The notes beneath the pieces are model-generated. The model did no database searches, was not told where the DNA came from, and saw only the letters and a program-made list of their open reading frames with translations. Made by a program: the position numbers and the translations under genes. Below are positions 47,606 through 55,816 of a stretch of DNA of 64,000 bases, piece after piece. How positions within the stretch are numbered: position 1 is the first letter of the stretch; every line of letters starts with the position of its first letter. Source of the stretch: Bacillus sp. S/N-304-OC-R1 (GTDB lineage: Bacteria; Bacillota; Bacilli; Bacillales; Cytobacillaceae); NCBI RefSeq assembly GCF_019749375.1, contig NZ_JACWFE010000022.1, positions 62,001 through 126,000 of the forward strand, in the 5' to 3' direction.

Positions 47606-48460
47606 TTACACTGTAACAGCCAATTCTCTCTCAGCTTTATGAGTCAACCAATTAAATATGCTTTCCTTCTTATTTTGATATAGCCGTTCAAAGGGAATCC
47701 GTTCTTCTTTTACTATTTGTTTCAATTCACTCTGAACCTTCCTGCCGTATCTAATCCATCTATCTTTATAAGCTCTTTTCAAGTGAAGACCCTTTTTTAA
47801 ATTAATTAAACGATTAATATTCCATTTAGTTGTTTCCATACTTTCAGCATCTTCTATCACATTATACTTTGATAGCTCATTCATAATAAAATCGTCATCT
47901 ATGTTATGAATCGAAGGTGCTATTGAAATTTTAGGTCTAATACGGAATTCAAATCTCGTTTTATATAAATGTTCAATATCTGTTTTCCTCGCTTGCTCTT
48001 TTTTGTTTCTATCATAGACAGCTAACTTGGACTTGCTGTAATTAGAACCAACATAATACCCACTCCAATCACTCCTGCTAAAAACCTTGGAATTTCCATG
48101 TGGCTTTAAAAAAACGTGTCTACTGTAATCTAATTTTGAATCAAAGGCTATATCCATCCGTTTTACTTTCCAATCAAATGCAAATAGTGTCTCTCTAATG
48201 CTCTCTGGCATATTTATTAATGTTTCATTTTGAAGAATCAACATTACGTTATAATATTTATAAGAATACATATTTCTTGGATTTAAATTTAAAACAAAAA
48301 AAGGCTTTTTACTTGTTATAGCGCTATAAAAGTAATCCGTTCTTCGATTGAATGTAAAATAATTTTTTAACTTCTGCTTCTCTATTAGTGTAAGTTTCGC
48401 TACTAAAGTTAATGTGTCAATACTAAGTTGAATATCATTTTTTGTTTCTATCTGTATCAC
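47606..48460 (-). CDS. Rep-like replication initiation protein (candidate)
   Basis: 284 residues. The middle part KRMDIAFDSKLDY ... GYYVGSNYSKSKLAVYDRNKKEQARK ... TRFEFRIRPKISI follows the pattern of rolling-circle/plasmid initiators (Rep_trans-like), where VYDRNKKE and R-x-E-x-R blocks are typical. The rest is basic and unrecognised. If correct, the excised element may replicate. A catalytic Tyr cannot be assigned with certainty. Possible origin-like inverted repeats lie just downstream (47507-47571). Confidence 0.5.
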   Translation of the reverse strand: MIQIETKNDIQLSIDTLTLVAKLTLIEKQKLKNYFTFNRRTDYFYSAITSKKPFFVLNLNPRNMYSYKYYNVMLILQNETLINMPESIRETLFAFDWKVKRMDIAFDSKLDYSRHVFLKPHGNSKVFSRSDWSGYYVGSNYSKSKLAVYDRNKKEQARKTDIEHLYKTRFEFRIRPKISIAPSIHNIDDDFIMNELSKYNVIEDAESMETTKWNINRLINLKKGLHLKRAYKDRWIRYGRKVQSELKQIVKEERIPFERLYQNKKESIFNWLTHKAERELAVTV

Positions 48461-48552
48461 CTTCTATATAATTTTCCGCTATTTAATCCTAATAGTTCAT
48501 TACTAAATTCTAAGCAATACCTACAAAGTTAATTGCTATTAATATAGGATAT

Positions 48553-49197
48553 TTATTTTCGGTAAATTTTAATTTCGGGTACCTCTAACACACCTTCTAA
48601 CTGTGCAGGAAATTCTCTAATTACATTTCCCTCTTCATCATATTCATTCATTATTACATTAAAAACTGCCATATATTCTTGCTTTTTTTTAGGTCTTGTA
48701 TTTCTTTTCGCCTTTGTTTCAACATCCGATTGAAAAAGATAATTACCTTCGTATAAAATTCCACTATCACAATACTTACTTATCACATCTCTACTGCATT
48801 TTAATATTTTCCCTTCATAAGCCATTGCAGGAACTTCTCTAAATGTTCTTTGTTTTATATTATAAGATGTGATAGGAATTGCTTTATCCTTTAACATATG
48901 TTCAAAATGCGGAAGAAAATTTATATTTTCTAGACAATAATCACCATTAGAATCTATTCTATCTATGGTAGGTCTATAGTTAGCATCTTTACCTTCATGC
49001 AAAAAATGTTTAGTCTGCTCTACCCATCTATCCCATAACTTTGGTTTCTGTTGTTGAATTAAACTCACTAATTCTATGCCAGAAGGCAAGTCATATTTAA
49101 TTCCCTTCCTTATATAACTTTTACCTTGTTCCGTTCTTTTCTTAGCCGATATTCCGCTCCTAATTAATAATTCCTTTGCTTCTTCAATTATTTCCAT
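48553..49197 (-). CDS. HNH-like protein of mobile element
   Basis: 214 residues. Residues 72-105 (ANYRPTIDRIDSNGDYCLENINFLPHFEHML) resemble the DRIDxxGxYxxxN half of HNH nucleases of phage origin, but the first His pair is not evident, so activity is doubtful. It overlaps the stop codon of the small acidic ORF upstream, suggesting coupled translation. It lies between that ORF and the Rep-like gene. Confidence 0.55.
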   Translation of the reverse strand: MEIIEEAKELLIRSGISAKKRTEQGKSYIRKGIKYDLPSGIELVSLIQQQKPKLWDRWVEQTKHFLHEGKDANYRPTIDRIDSNGDYCLENINFLPHFEHMLKDKAIPITSYNIKQRTFREVPAMAYEGKILKCSRDVISKYCDSGILYEGNYLFQSDVETKAKRNTRPKKKQEYMAVFNVIMNEYDEEGNVIREFPAQLEGVLEVPEIKIYRK

Positions 49198-49364
49198 TCT
49201 TCCTCATCCTCATTTCCATCAATGATAAATTTTATTGGTGTTTCTCCACCCCAATAATTTGTTAGTTCATCTGTATCAATATGCTCTTTACTCAGAAACT
49301 CCAATAAGATATCTGAAACAATCTCAACTATTGAAAGTCCAGTTTCTGTCTTAGATTTATCCAT
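49188..49364 (-). CDS. Small acidic protein (58 aa)
   Basis: ATG at 49364 with GGATGAG upstream. The protein begins MDKSKTETGLSIVEIV and ends in an acidic tail (DGNEDEEEWK). Its last codons overlap the ATG of the next gene (ATGGAAATAA), typical of a coupled operon. No family recognised. Probably the first gene of the element's leftward operon. Confidence 0.6.
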   Translation of the reverse strand: MDKSKTETGLSIVEIVSDILLEFLSKEHIDTDELTNYWGGETPIKFIIDGNEDEEEWK

Positions 49365-49411
49365 TCAACTCATCCTTATTTCTTTTGTTTCTATCATATT
49401 AATTATTTTTT

Positions 49412-49430
49412 ATATCATTGTCAATGATAT
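49412..49430. promoter_or_regulatory. Perfect 19-bp palindrome, operator candidate
   Basis: ATATCATTG-T-CAATGATAT lies between the leftward operon and the XRE gene. It is followed by a promoter reading rightward, TTGATT-N17-TAGAAT (about 49434-49462). It is well placed for the XRE protein to control both directions. Confidence 0.7.
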
Positions 49431-49490
49431 TTTTGATTTATGATAAATGATATGATAGAATAACTGTAATAACTAATTAGGAGGTATTTT

Positions 49491-50105
49491 ATGAATAGTA
49501 CTGAATTTGGAAAGGAAATAAAAAAAAGAAGAGAACATTTGGGTCTACGTTCTATGCCGTTGGCTGAGAAAATTGGAAGAGGCAAAGCATATGTTTCACA
49601 ATTGGAAACAGGAGCAATAAAAAATCCAGATTATAATACTTGTTTTAAATTATTAAAAGAACTTTCATTTCCATTAGAGAAAATTGAGGATTACCTATAC
49701 TCGTTTGGAATAATTTCTGAACGACGAAAAAAATTTGAACTTGAAAGTAGCATCAATAGAGACAAATCTAATGAACAAGCTCTCAATGATTCCGATGAAG
49801 AATACATTAAATATCACTATCCTTGGCTCTATAATGATGAAGCTTTAATTTCAAATCTTAAAAGGAAAAATGACTATCTATCATACGTATTTAATAATAT
49901 AATTGAAACCGATTTTTCCAGAGCTGATGCTGTACTAACAAATATCAATAATTTAACCAAAAGCAAGGCTTCGTTTGATTTCTTTTGCTCTCTGTTTCAA
50001 TATGATTTTTTCTCCATTACTACAGAACAAAGAAATGAACTTATAAAAATTATTGAAACCGTGAATCTCGACAAAAACAGTATTTTTGATTATAAGGGGG
50101 AGTGA
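49491..50105 (+). CDS. XRE-family regulator
   Basis: 204 residues. N-terminal Cro/C1-type helix-turn-helix (FGKEIKKRREHLGLRSMPLAEKIGRGKAYVSQLETGAIKNPDYNTCFKLLKEL); the C-terminal ~120 residues are helical and unassigned. GGAGG lies 7 nt before the ATG. The recombinase starts 8 bp after its stop, so both are co-transcribed. It likely decides when the element excises, acting at the palindrome at 49412. Confidence 0.88.
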   Translation: MNSTEFGKEIKKRREHLGLRSMPLAEKIGRGKAYVSQLETGAIKNPDYNTCFKLLKELSFPLEKIEDYLYSFGIISERRKKFELESSINRDKSNEQALNDSDEEYIKYHYPWLYNDEALISNLKRKNDYLSYVFNNIIETDFSRADAVLTNINNLTKSKASFDFFCSLFQYDFFSITTEQRNELIKIIETVNLDKNSIFDYKGE

Positions 50106-50113
50106 AAATATAG

Positions 50114-51808
50114 ATGAAGGTGGCGCTATATGTACGTGTATCCACAGAAGAACAGGCAGAGGAAGGGTATTCAATCGAAGGGCAAATTAAGACTCTTACT
50201 GACTACTGTAATAAGAATGACTTTGTAATTGCTCAAATCTATAAAGATGAAGGTTTCAGCGGAAAATCCACTAATAGATTAGGACTACAATCATTATTAT
50301 CCGATTGTACTAATGCTATTTTTCAAAAAGTATTGGTTTGGAAAATATCACGCCTTTCACGTAAACAATTGGACTTTTTAAATATTATCGAGATTTTCAA
50401 ACAAAATAATATTAACTTTTTTAGTCTTAGTGAAGCTATTGATGATTCCACCCCTACTGGAACAGCAATGCTTCAAATGATGGGGACATTTGCAGAACTA
50501 GAACGAAACCAAATCGTTGAAAATGTAAAAATGGGAATGCATCAACGTGCTAGAGAAGGAAAATGGAATGGTGGGTCTATTCTAGGATATAATTGTGAAA
50601 ATAAAAGGCTTATAATTAATGAAAATGAAGCTATCATTGTTAGACGTATTTTTCACTTATATATATCTGGTAAAGGTTACAAGGCAATTGCACATCAGCT
50701 TAATCGAGAAGGCTATAAAACTAAAAGAAAGAAAGAATTTTCTATTACATCAGTACGTACTATTCTATTAAATCCTACTTATGCAGGATTTATACGCTTT
50801 GGTCAAGTTAATGATTGGTCTAGCAAACGAAGGAGCGGTACAAACAAAGAACCTATTATTGTTACAGGGGAACATGAGCCATTAATTTCATTAGAAACAT
50901 GGCAAGCTACACAATGCCTTATAGAAAAGAAATCTCACAATCCAGCTAAATCCTTTACAGGTCATTTTCCTTTAACAACTTTATTGAGATGTCCTAGTTG
51001 CGGGCAAGGTATGATAGGACACCATTCAAAAAAATCTAAAAATAGTAATGAATATATACGTTACTATCAATGTGGGAACTTCCACTATAAAGGCTCTGCT
51101 GTTTGCAAATCTAACCTAATACAAGCAGATTATGCTGAACAATATGTATTCAATCAACTTGAAAAGATAACTTCTGACAAATCATATTTATTAGATATCA
51201 CCAATAAGGTAAACAATAAAGTAACCAAATTAAAGATTCCTTTAAAAGAACAATTACAGTATATAGAAACAGAAATAAAAAACATTCAAACTAACATTGA
51301 AAAATATCTAAGTCTCTTTGAAGGAGACAAAATAGATGGTTCTATTCTTAAAAATAAAATTGCTACTTATGAGGAAGAATTATCTGAATTGGAATCTAAG
51401 AAATCTGAAATAGATTATCAGCTTAAACAACCAACTGTAAAAGAAATATCGTTCGATAGAATATATCATGCTTTATTTAGTTTTTCTAAGGTCTTAACCA
51501 CTGTAGAGCCAGAAAAACTCAAACATTTCTTACACAACATCATTAAAGAAATCACAGTTAATAAAGGCTCTTCACCTAAAGAAAGAAGTATCAAAGACAT
51601 TGTTCTGTTCTTTGATACTTCTATAAAAAACCCAAACCATGTGATTACTTATGGTACGGTTCCCCCCGATTTATCCTATAAGCCCGATAAACTTGCTCCA
51701 ACAAAATCAGCTTCATCAACTGATGCGGGAACGTCATCTTCGAAAAGCTCAATTTCTCATCAGCCCGCTTCAACACATCTTCACTCAACCCCAGCGAACC
51801 GCCAATAA
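50114..51808 (+). CDS. Large serine recombinase; 3' end fused across the att site
   Basis: 564 residues as read in the chromosome. Catalytic domain residues 1-140 ([19 protein letters not shown], Ser10; [30 protein letters not shown]), recombinase domain about 160-270, zinc-ribbon [11 protein letters not shown] ... YQCGNF ... VCKSNL, and a coiled coil near 370-440. Codons 512 onward lie in the att repeat; the last ~46 codons are antisense to rlmH, so they are chromosome-derived. It is the obvious integrase of the element, with the same role as staphylococcal Ccr at rlmH, though it is a phage-type recombinase rather than a clear CcrA/B. AAGGGGG precedes its ATG. Confidence 0.93.
   Translation: MKVALYVRVSTEEQAEEGYSIEGQIKTLTDYCNKNDFVIAQIYKDEGFSGKSTNRLGLQSLLSDCTNAIFQKVLVWKISRLSRKQLDFLNIIEIFKQNNINFFSLSEAIDDSTPTGTAMLQMMGTFAELERNQIVENVKMGMHQRAREGKWNGGSILGYNCENKRLIINENEAIIVRRIFHLYISGKGYKAIAHQLNREGYKTKRKKEFSITSVRTILLNPTYAGFIRFGQVNDWSSKRRSGTNKEPIIVTGEHEPLISLETWQATQCLIEKKSHNPAKSFTGHFPLTTLLRCPSCGQGMIGHHSKKSKNSNEYIRYYQCGNFHYKGSAVCKSNLIQADYAEQYVFNQLEKITSDKSYLLDITNKVNNKVTKLKIPLKEQLQYIETEIKNIQTNIEKYLSLFEGDKIDGSILKNKIATYEEELSELESKKSEIDYQLKQPTVKEISFDRIYHALFSFSKVLTTVEPEKLKHFLHNIIKEITVNKGSSPKERSIKDIVLFFDTSIKNPNHVITYGTVPPDLSYKPDKLAPTKSASSTDAGTSSSKSSISHQPASTHLHSTPANRQ
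51584..51622. repeat. 14-bp inverted repeat inside recombinase gene, next to att A
   Basis: AGAAGTATCAAAGA and TCTTTGATACTTCT are perfect complements separated by 11 nt, ending 22 bp before the att repeat. Could be a recombinase arm site or an RNA hairpin. Confidence 0.75.
51645..51665 (-). repeat. att site A at the rlmH 3' end (chromosome-element junction)
   Basis: Same 21 bp as site B. It includes the rlmH stop codon (51645-51647) and the codons for EPYHK. Confidence 0.85.
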
Positions 51809-52124
51809 CAAACGCCACCTTGCTCTTCCCATACGTAGCCAGCTTGTCCAGCGTATCAGCCAATTCCTCTGATGATTTCATTTTCCCTTCTATCGCTAGC
51901 GCAATGACATGAGCATCTGGATTAATTTTACCTAGAATCCGCTCGCCTTCTTTTTGCTTGACTTGCAGCATTTCGGTTTCGCTTAATTCTTCGGGGGCTT
52001 TTTCGTCAGAGACTTCGATGATTTCCATTTTGGCATAGGCGGATAATCGTTTTAGGTATTCATCAATTCCCTGCTTTAAATATTTTTCTTTCAGTTTTCC
52101 AACTGTAATAATCGAGATATTCAC
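51645..52124 (-). CDS. rlmH: 23S rRNA (pseudouridine1915-N3)-methyltransferase RlmH
   Basis: 159 residues, the exact family length. SPOUT methyltransferase with [33 protein letters not shown] and the conserved C-terminus [13 protein letters not shown]. It methylates pseudouridine 1915 of 23S rRNA. As in staphylococci, its 3' end is the insertion site of a serine-recombinase element, and the coding sequence is left intact. Its last ~160 bp also encode, on the other strand, the present C-terminus of the recombinase. Confidence 0.97.
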   Translation of the reverse strand: MNISIITVGKLKEKYLKQGIDEYLKRLSAYAKMEIIEVSDEKAPEELSETEMLQVKQKEGERILGKINPDAHVIALAIEGKMKSSEELADTLDKLATYGKSKVAFVIGGSLGLSEDVLKRADEKLSFSKMTFPHQLMKLILLEQVYRAYRINRGEPYHK

Positions 52125-52204
52125 AAGTCATCCTCACTTTACAAACAAGATATCCACAGAAGTTATCCACATATCCACATTTTCTATCCACATATTGTGT
52201 GGGA

Positions 52205-52384
52205 TCATTCGTTCGCCACAAGATATACTGCCTTATTTCGACAGAATTCACAGGCTGTTGATAACTTTTCTTCATCCTCTATCTTTGTTAAAACTGGAAA
52301 GGTTTCGTACTCATCAACAATTGTATCTATTGCTATATCAACATGTTCGTCGCAGCTATATATTAATTGGCTATTCTCTTGCAT
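52205..52384 (-). CDS. CxxH/CxxC small protein
   Basis: 59 residues starting MQENSQLIYSCDEHVD and ending ACEFCRNKAVYLVANE. CDEH and CEFC are the paired motifs of the small Bacillus CxxH/CxxC family usually found next to rlmH, and probably bind a metal. Function unknown. It lies between htrA and rlmH, as in relatives. Confidence 0.85.
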   Translation of the reverse strand: MQENSQLIYSCDEHVDIAIDTIVDEYETFPVLTKIEDEEKLSTACEFCRNKAVYLVANE

Positions 52385-52526
52385 TTAAAAAACCACCTAT
52401 TTCTCTAAAATGATATTGTGGATAATCATTCATCCACCATATTTATAAGTTATCCACATTTCATCTTAACAAAACAAAAACAAATACGAAAGCTTCCATG
52501 AAAAAAGTTATTCACAATACAAAAAA

Positions 52527-52556
52527 ACAGGAAAGCTTCTATTTTCGCTTTCCTGT
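52527..52556 (-). terminator. Terminator of the wal-htrA operon
   Basis: ACAGGAAAGC with GCTTTCCTGT around a 10-nt loop; a T run follows leftward. Confidence 0.85.
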
Positions 52557-52568
52557 TCTAATCACTTA

Positions 52569-53792
52569 TTAGAATGTCTCTCCACTTAGCTTCACTGTCG
52601 TTTCTTGTAGCTTTCCATCTCGATAGAACTTTACGTTCATTTGGTCGCCGACTTTCTTTTTATTATACAGATGTTTTCGAAGGTCTACGACATCCCTTAT
52701 CTGTTCTCCGTCCATTTCTACAATGACGTCTAGCTCCTTAAGGCCAGCTTGAGAAGCAGGAGAATTTGGAACAACCTGTCTTAGGGCTACTCCATAGTTT
52801 ACATCTCTAGGAAGCTTCAATGCCTCTTGCTGGTAGTAGGATGGAATTTCGTTAACAGATTTTAAATCAACACCCATATACGGGCGTTTAACGTCTCCGA
52901 ATTTTTCTAGATCATTAATAATAGGTAGAGCAGCATTGATTGGAATGGCTAGGCCAATTCCTTCAACTGCATTTTGGGCAATTTTCATGGAATTGATTCC
53001 GATCACTTGCCCCTCAATATTGACTAATGCTCCACCGCTGTTACCAGGGTTAATCGCTGCATCTGTCTGTAATACTTCTGCATTCCAATCAATGACTCCG
53101 TCCCGGTTAATATCAACTGGAATTGTCCGCTGTAACCCCGAGATAATTCCTTGTGTGACAGATCCTGAGAATGTTGGACCAAGTGGATTTCCAATCGCTA
53201 TTACTGGTTCTCCGACCTTTAAGGCATCGGAGTTTCCGAATTCAGCTATCTTTTTTACATCTTTCGCGTCAATTTCTAATACAGCAAGATCTGTCCAAAT
53301 ATCACTGCCTCGAAGCTCAGCTGGAATCTTTGTCCCATCGGCTAAAGTAACCTCTAGTCTACTTGCATCCTCTACTACGTGATGATTGGTTACAACAAAT
53401 GCTTTATTCCCGGCCCTTTTATATATGACTCCTGATCCTGTACCAGCAGGTTCATCAGCACCCTCTTGACCCCAAAAGCTTGTCGTTTGAATATTGCTGA
53501 TTCCGACAACCGCATCACCTGCTTTATCTACTGCCTTCGTTACATCGGAAGTGACATTTAGGGATACGTTTTGCGTTTTCACATTTGCATGATTATTAGT
53601 GGCACTTTCTTCTAATCCCTCGCCAGGCTGGACAGAATAAGGCAAAATATTTAAATCCGATATCATTGGGATGATAACAATAACAAGAATGGCACCTAGA
53701 ATTGCACCAACAAGACTTGCTAAAAAATAGCCGCCCCTGTTCCCCTTTTGCCTTTTGTAACGGTTCTCATAATCTTGATCATAGTACCCCAC
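52569..53792 (-). CDS. htrC: HtrA-type membrane serine protease (HtrC/YyxA)
   Basis: 407 residues. One N-terminal transmembrane segment (about 20-42), a trypsin-like protease domain with the triad His in VVTNHHVVEDA, Asp in TDLAVLEI and Ser in GNSGGALVN, and a C-terminal PDZ domain (YGVALRQVVPNSPASQAGLKELDVIVEMDG). It degrades or refolds damaged envelope proteins. Position after walJ is the conserved one for HtrC/YyxA. A dispersed repeat lies in the 428-bp gap between the two. Confidence 0.93.
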   Translation of the reverse strand: MGYYDQDYENRYKRQKGNRGGYFLASLVGAILGAILVIVIIPMISDLNILPYSVQPGEGLEESATNNHANVKTQNVSLNVTSDVTKAVDKAGDAVVGISNIQTTSFWGQEGADEPAGTGSGVIYKRAGNKAFVVTNHHVVEDASRLEVTLADGTKIPAELRGSDIWTDLAVLEIDAKDVKKIAEFGNSDALKVGEPVIAIGNPLGPTFSGSVTQGIISGLQRTIPVDINRDGVIDWNAEVLQTDAAINPGNSGGALVNIEGQVIGINSMKIAQNAVEGIGLAIPINAALPIINDLEKFGDVKRPYMGVDLKSVNEIPSYYQQEALKLPRDVNYGVALRQVVPNSPASQAGLKELDVIVEMDGEQIRDVVDLRKHLYNKKKVGDQMNVKFYRDGKLQETTVKLSGETF

Positions 53793-53992
53793 ACTGGACC
53801 ATTCCTTTCCTTTTATTCATTTAGACTTAAGTATAAGTACTAAAAGGCGGAGTAAATATAAGTGCTAATTTCTATTATTCCACCTTAATAATTATTATAC
53901 TCACACCATTTTAAGATTCTATTGAAAAACTAGCGGCATCAGCAATCTTACGAATTTGTTCATAGGTTAGCACCATTTTTTTCAAAAAGAAC

Positions 53993-54113
53993 AAATGCGC
54001 AAGCGCCTTGCTCACCCCTGACAAGCACAAGACGATCCTCACGGAAAGGTGTTGTTTACCTTTTTGGGAGGATTGGCTTGTGACCTCGAGGGGGTAGGCG
54101 CTGGAGCTGAACG
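53993..54113. repeat. Dispersed palindromic repeat, copy 1
   Basis: Read leftward: CAGCTCCAGCGCCTACCCC, CTCGAGGTCACAAGCC ..., GTCTTGTGCTTGTCAGGGG, and GCAAGGCGCTTGCGC at the end. The GCGCC/GGCGC and GGTCACAAGCC/GTCTTGTGCTTG arms pair. The same layout recurs at 62211. Confidence 0.75.
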
Positions 54114-54172
54114 TAAACAAAATTATTCACAACGTTATACAAAGCGTGCGAATTTATATTTTCCTAAAAAAA

Positions 54173-54209
54173 AGGAATGAAAAGCTCTATAAAAAGCTCT
54201 TCATTCCTA
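54173..54209 (-). terminator. Terminator after walJ
   Basis: AGGAATGAAAAGCT with AGCTCTTCATTCCT around a 7-8 nt loop; T run leftward. Confidence 0.85.
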
Positions 54210-54220
54210 ATGATTTCTGT

Positions 54221-55009
54221 TTAAACGGCTGTTAGGGCCGTTGGGGTTTTAGGGTCCGTGTCATACAGATCAAACTGTTCTCCGACAATTATACCCTTGC
54301 TTTCAAGCGTCTGTGATACAGACATTCTAGCTAAATCCTTCATATTATTATCCTGGCTCAAGTGAGCTAAATAAATGCGCTTTGTCCTGTCACCTGCCAC
54401 TTCGCTCATGGCAATTGCCGCATCCTCATTGGATACATGTCCAACATCGCTTAATATCCGTCTTTTAATGCTCCATGGGTAACGCCCCATTCTCAGCATT
54501 TGGACATCGTGATTGCTCTCAAACACATAAGCATCCGCATTCGAGATCAGTCCCTTCATCCGATCGCTTACATAGCCTGTATCCGTAATCAACACAAGCT
54601 TACTCCCCTGATGGTGAAATACATAGAACATCGGGTCAGCTGCATCATGTGAAACCCCAAAGGACTCTATATCAAGGGAACCAAATGATTTAACCGATTC
54701 CATATCAAAGGTGAATTTCTGCTCAACGGGTACCTGTCCAATCAGGCTATCCATAGCGTTCCAAGTCTTCTCATTTGCATAGACAGGCAGTTTATACTTT
54801 CTTGCAAGGATTCCGACACCTTTAATATGGTCACTATGCTCATGTGTGACTAAGATGCCGGAAAGCTTCCCCATTTCGCGGTCAATCTGTTGAAACAAGG
54901 TCTCCATTTGTTTCCCGCTCAAACCTGCATCCACAAGAAATGAATGCTCCTCCGTTTCAACAAAGACTGCATTCCCTGTACTACCGCTAGCGAGTACGCT
55001 GAATCGCAT
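54221..55009 (-). CDS. walJ: Metallo-beta-lactamase-fold protein WalJ (YycJ)
   Basis: 262 residues with the metal motif THEHSDH ([14 protein letters not shown]) and later [16 protein letters not shown] and ESNHD ... YLAHLS. Family YycJ: a 5'-3' exonuclease-type MBL enzyme linked to DNA repair or cell division. Fifth gene of the wal operon; 6 bp after walI. Confidence 0.93.
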   Translation of the reverse strand: MRFSVLASGSTGNAVFVETEEHSFLVDAGLSGKQMETLFQQIDREMGKLSGILVTHEHSDHIKGVGILARKYKLPVYANEKTWNAMDSLIGQVPVEQKFTFDMESVKSFGSLDIESFGVSHDAADPMFYVFHHQGSKLVLITDTGYVSDRMKGLISNADAYVFESNHDVQMLRMGRYPWSIKRRILSDVGHVSNEDAAIAMSEVAGDRTKRIYLAHLSQDNNMKDLARMSVSQTLESKGIIVGEQFDLYDTDPKTPTALTAV

Positions 55010-55015
55010 AATTTC

Positions 55016-55816
55016 TCACTCCACTATATTTTTCTCTTCGTTGTTTAATTGGATGATTTGCCCCTCGAAGGCATGGACAAATAAATCTTCATTGCCATTA
55101 ATAACAAACCGCCAAGCAGGAGTCAGAACCTGTGAAGTACTTGTTTGCACAAAGGTAAAATATCCAAGCTCCACATTTGTGATCTTGCTCTTTGGCCTTA
55201 ACGATCCATTTTCATATAGCGTTTCAATGGCTTTCAGAGGCTGTATAATCTTTTCTTCCTCTGATAACTCCTCTATGTCCTCTAACATCGTTTGCTTATA
55301 GGAAACAATATCGTTTTCTTCATTTAACAAGATGGTTAGTTCTCCACTCATATTATGATAGAAAACCTTATTATCAAATTGCTGATAATACGTAATCGCA
55401 TTCTCTTCCTTCTTCCAAAAACGATATTGATCCCCAAACAAAATATTATTTTTTACAAATGAATTAATATCAGCTATTTCAAATTTATCATTGAGATCAT
55501 ATGGCTTATCTAGAACAAATGAAAGTACAGTACCGGAATTTACTTGCCCTTGCCCTTTCAGCTTCGTCTTCTTTAATGCTTCAATATCTTCATTAGTGAA
55601 GTTTTTCGGCTTGGCGCTTAAGTACCTATCCTTTACGTAGTTTTTTGGCAGCTCAACGTATTCAATTTCATCCGCCTTCAAACGTTTTTCAAACGATGTT
55701 TCTGTGCTGTATTCATACTGACTGGAATCCTTTAGCTTAAAAAACTCATACATTAAGTAAATATCAAGGACAAGAAAGGTCAAGATGAATATGGTTTTAA
55801 TCCTACTCCAATCCAT
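55016..55816 (-). CDS. walI: WalK regulatory protein WalI (YycI)
   Basis: 266 residues: one N-terminal transmembrane anchor (about 7-24) and an extracytoplasmic YycI domain. With WalH it binds WalK at the membrane and holds its activity down. The start overlaps the walH stop by 14 bp, which points to coupled translation. Confidence 0.93.
   Translation of the reverse strand: MDWSRIKTIFILTFLVLDIYLMYEFFKLKDSSQYEYSTETSFEKRLKADEIEYVELPKNYVKDRYLSAKPKNFTNEDIEALKKTKLKGQGQVNSGTVLSFVLDKPYDLNDKFEIADINSFVKNNILFGDQYRFWKKEENAITYYQQFDNKVFYHNMSGELTILLNEENDIVSYKQTMLEDIEELSEEEKIIQPLKAIETLYENGSLRPKSKITNVELGYFTFVQTSTSQVLTPAWRFVINGNEDLFVHAFEGQIIQLNNEEKNIVE

Larger units (their letters stand above)
28480..51665. 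mobile_element. Putative composite SCC-like integration zone at the rlmH 3' end
   Basis: Six same-orientation copies of the rlmH 3'-end sequence (starting 28480, 29940, 38479, 42674, 44647, 51645) divide the zone into five segments of about 1.5, 8.5, 4.2, 2.0 and 7.0 kb. Only the last contains a recombinase. This mirrors staphylococcal SCC clusters, where repeated insertions at rlmH stack cargo. The copies grow more divergent with distance from rlmH. Mobility of the four outer segments is inferred from these sequences only. Confidence 0.6.
44647..51665. mobile_element. Large-serine-recombinase element integrated in rlmH (about 7.0 kb)
   Basis: Bounded by the 21-bp direct repeats B and A. Contents: HEPN-motif protein, HNH protein, resolvase, Rep-like protein, second HNH-like protein, small acidic protein, XRE regulator and large serine recombinase. 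Codon use is more AT-rich than the wal operon. Joining A to B in silico gives the recombinase a new C-terminus and a terminator, which supports these ends. No mecA-like or other drug-resistance gene is present. Confidence 0.8.
53793..54220. other. Gap between walJ and htrC
   Basis: Holds the dispersed palindromic repeat (53993-54113) and the walJ terminator (54173-54209). htrC has a good GGAAAGGAATGG ribosome site and probably its own promoter here. Confidence 0.6.

Noticed and set aside
28480..51665. A true SCCmec-type cassette
   Set aside because: No mec, ccrA/ccrB-type pair or fusidic-acid gene is recognised; the recombinase is a phage-type large serine recombinase. Only the target site and layout are SCC-like.
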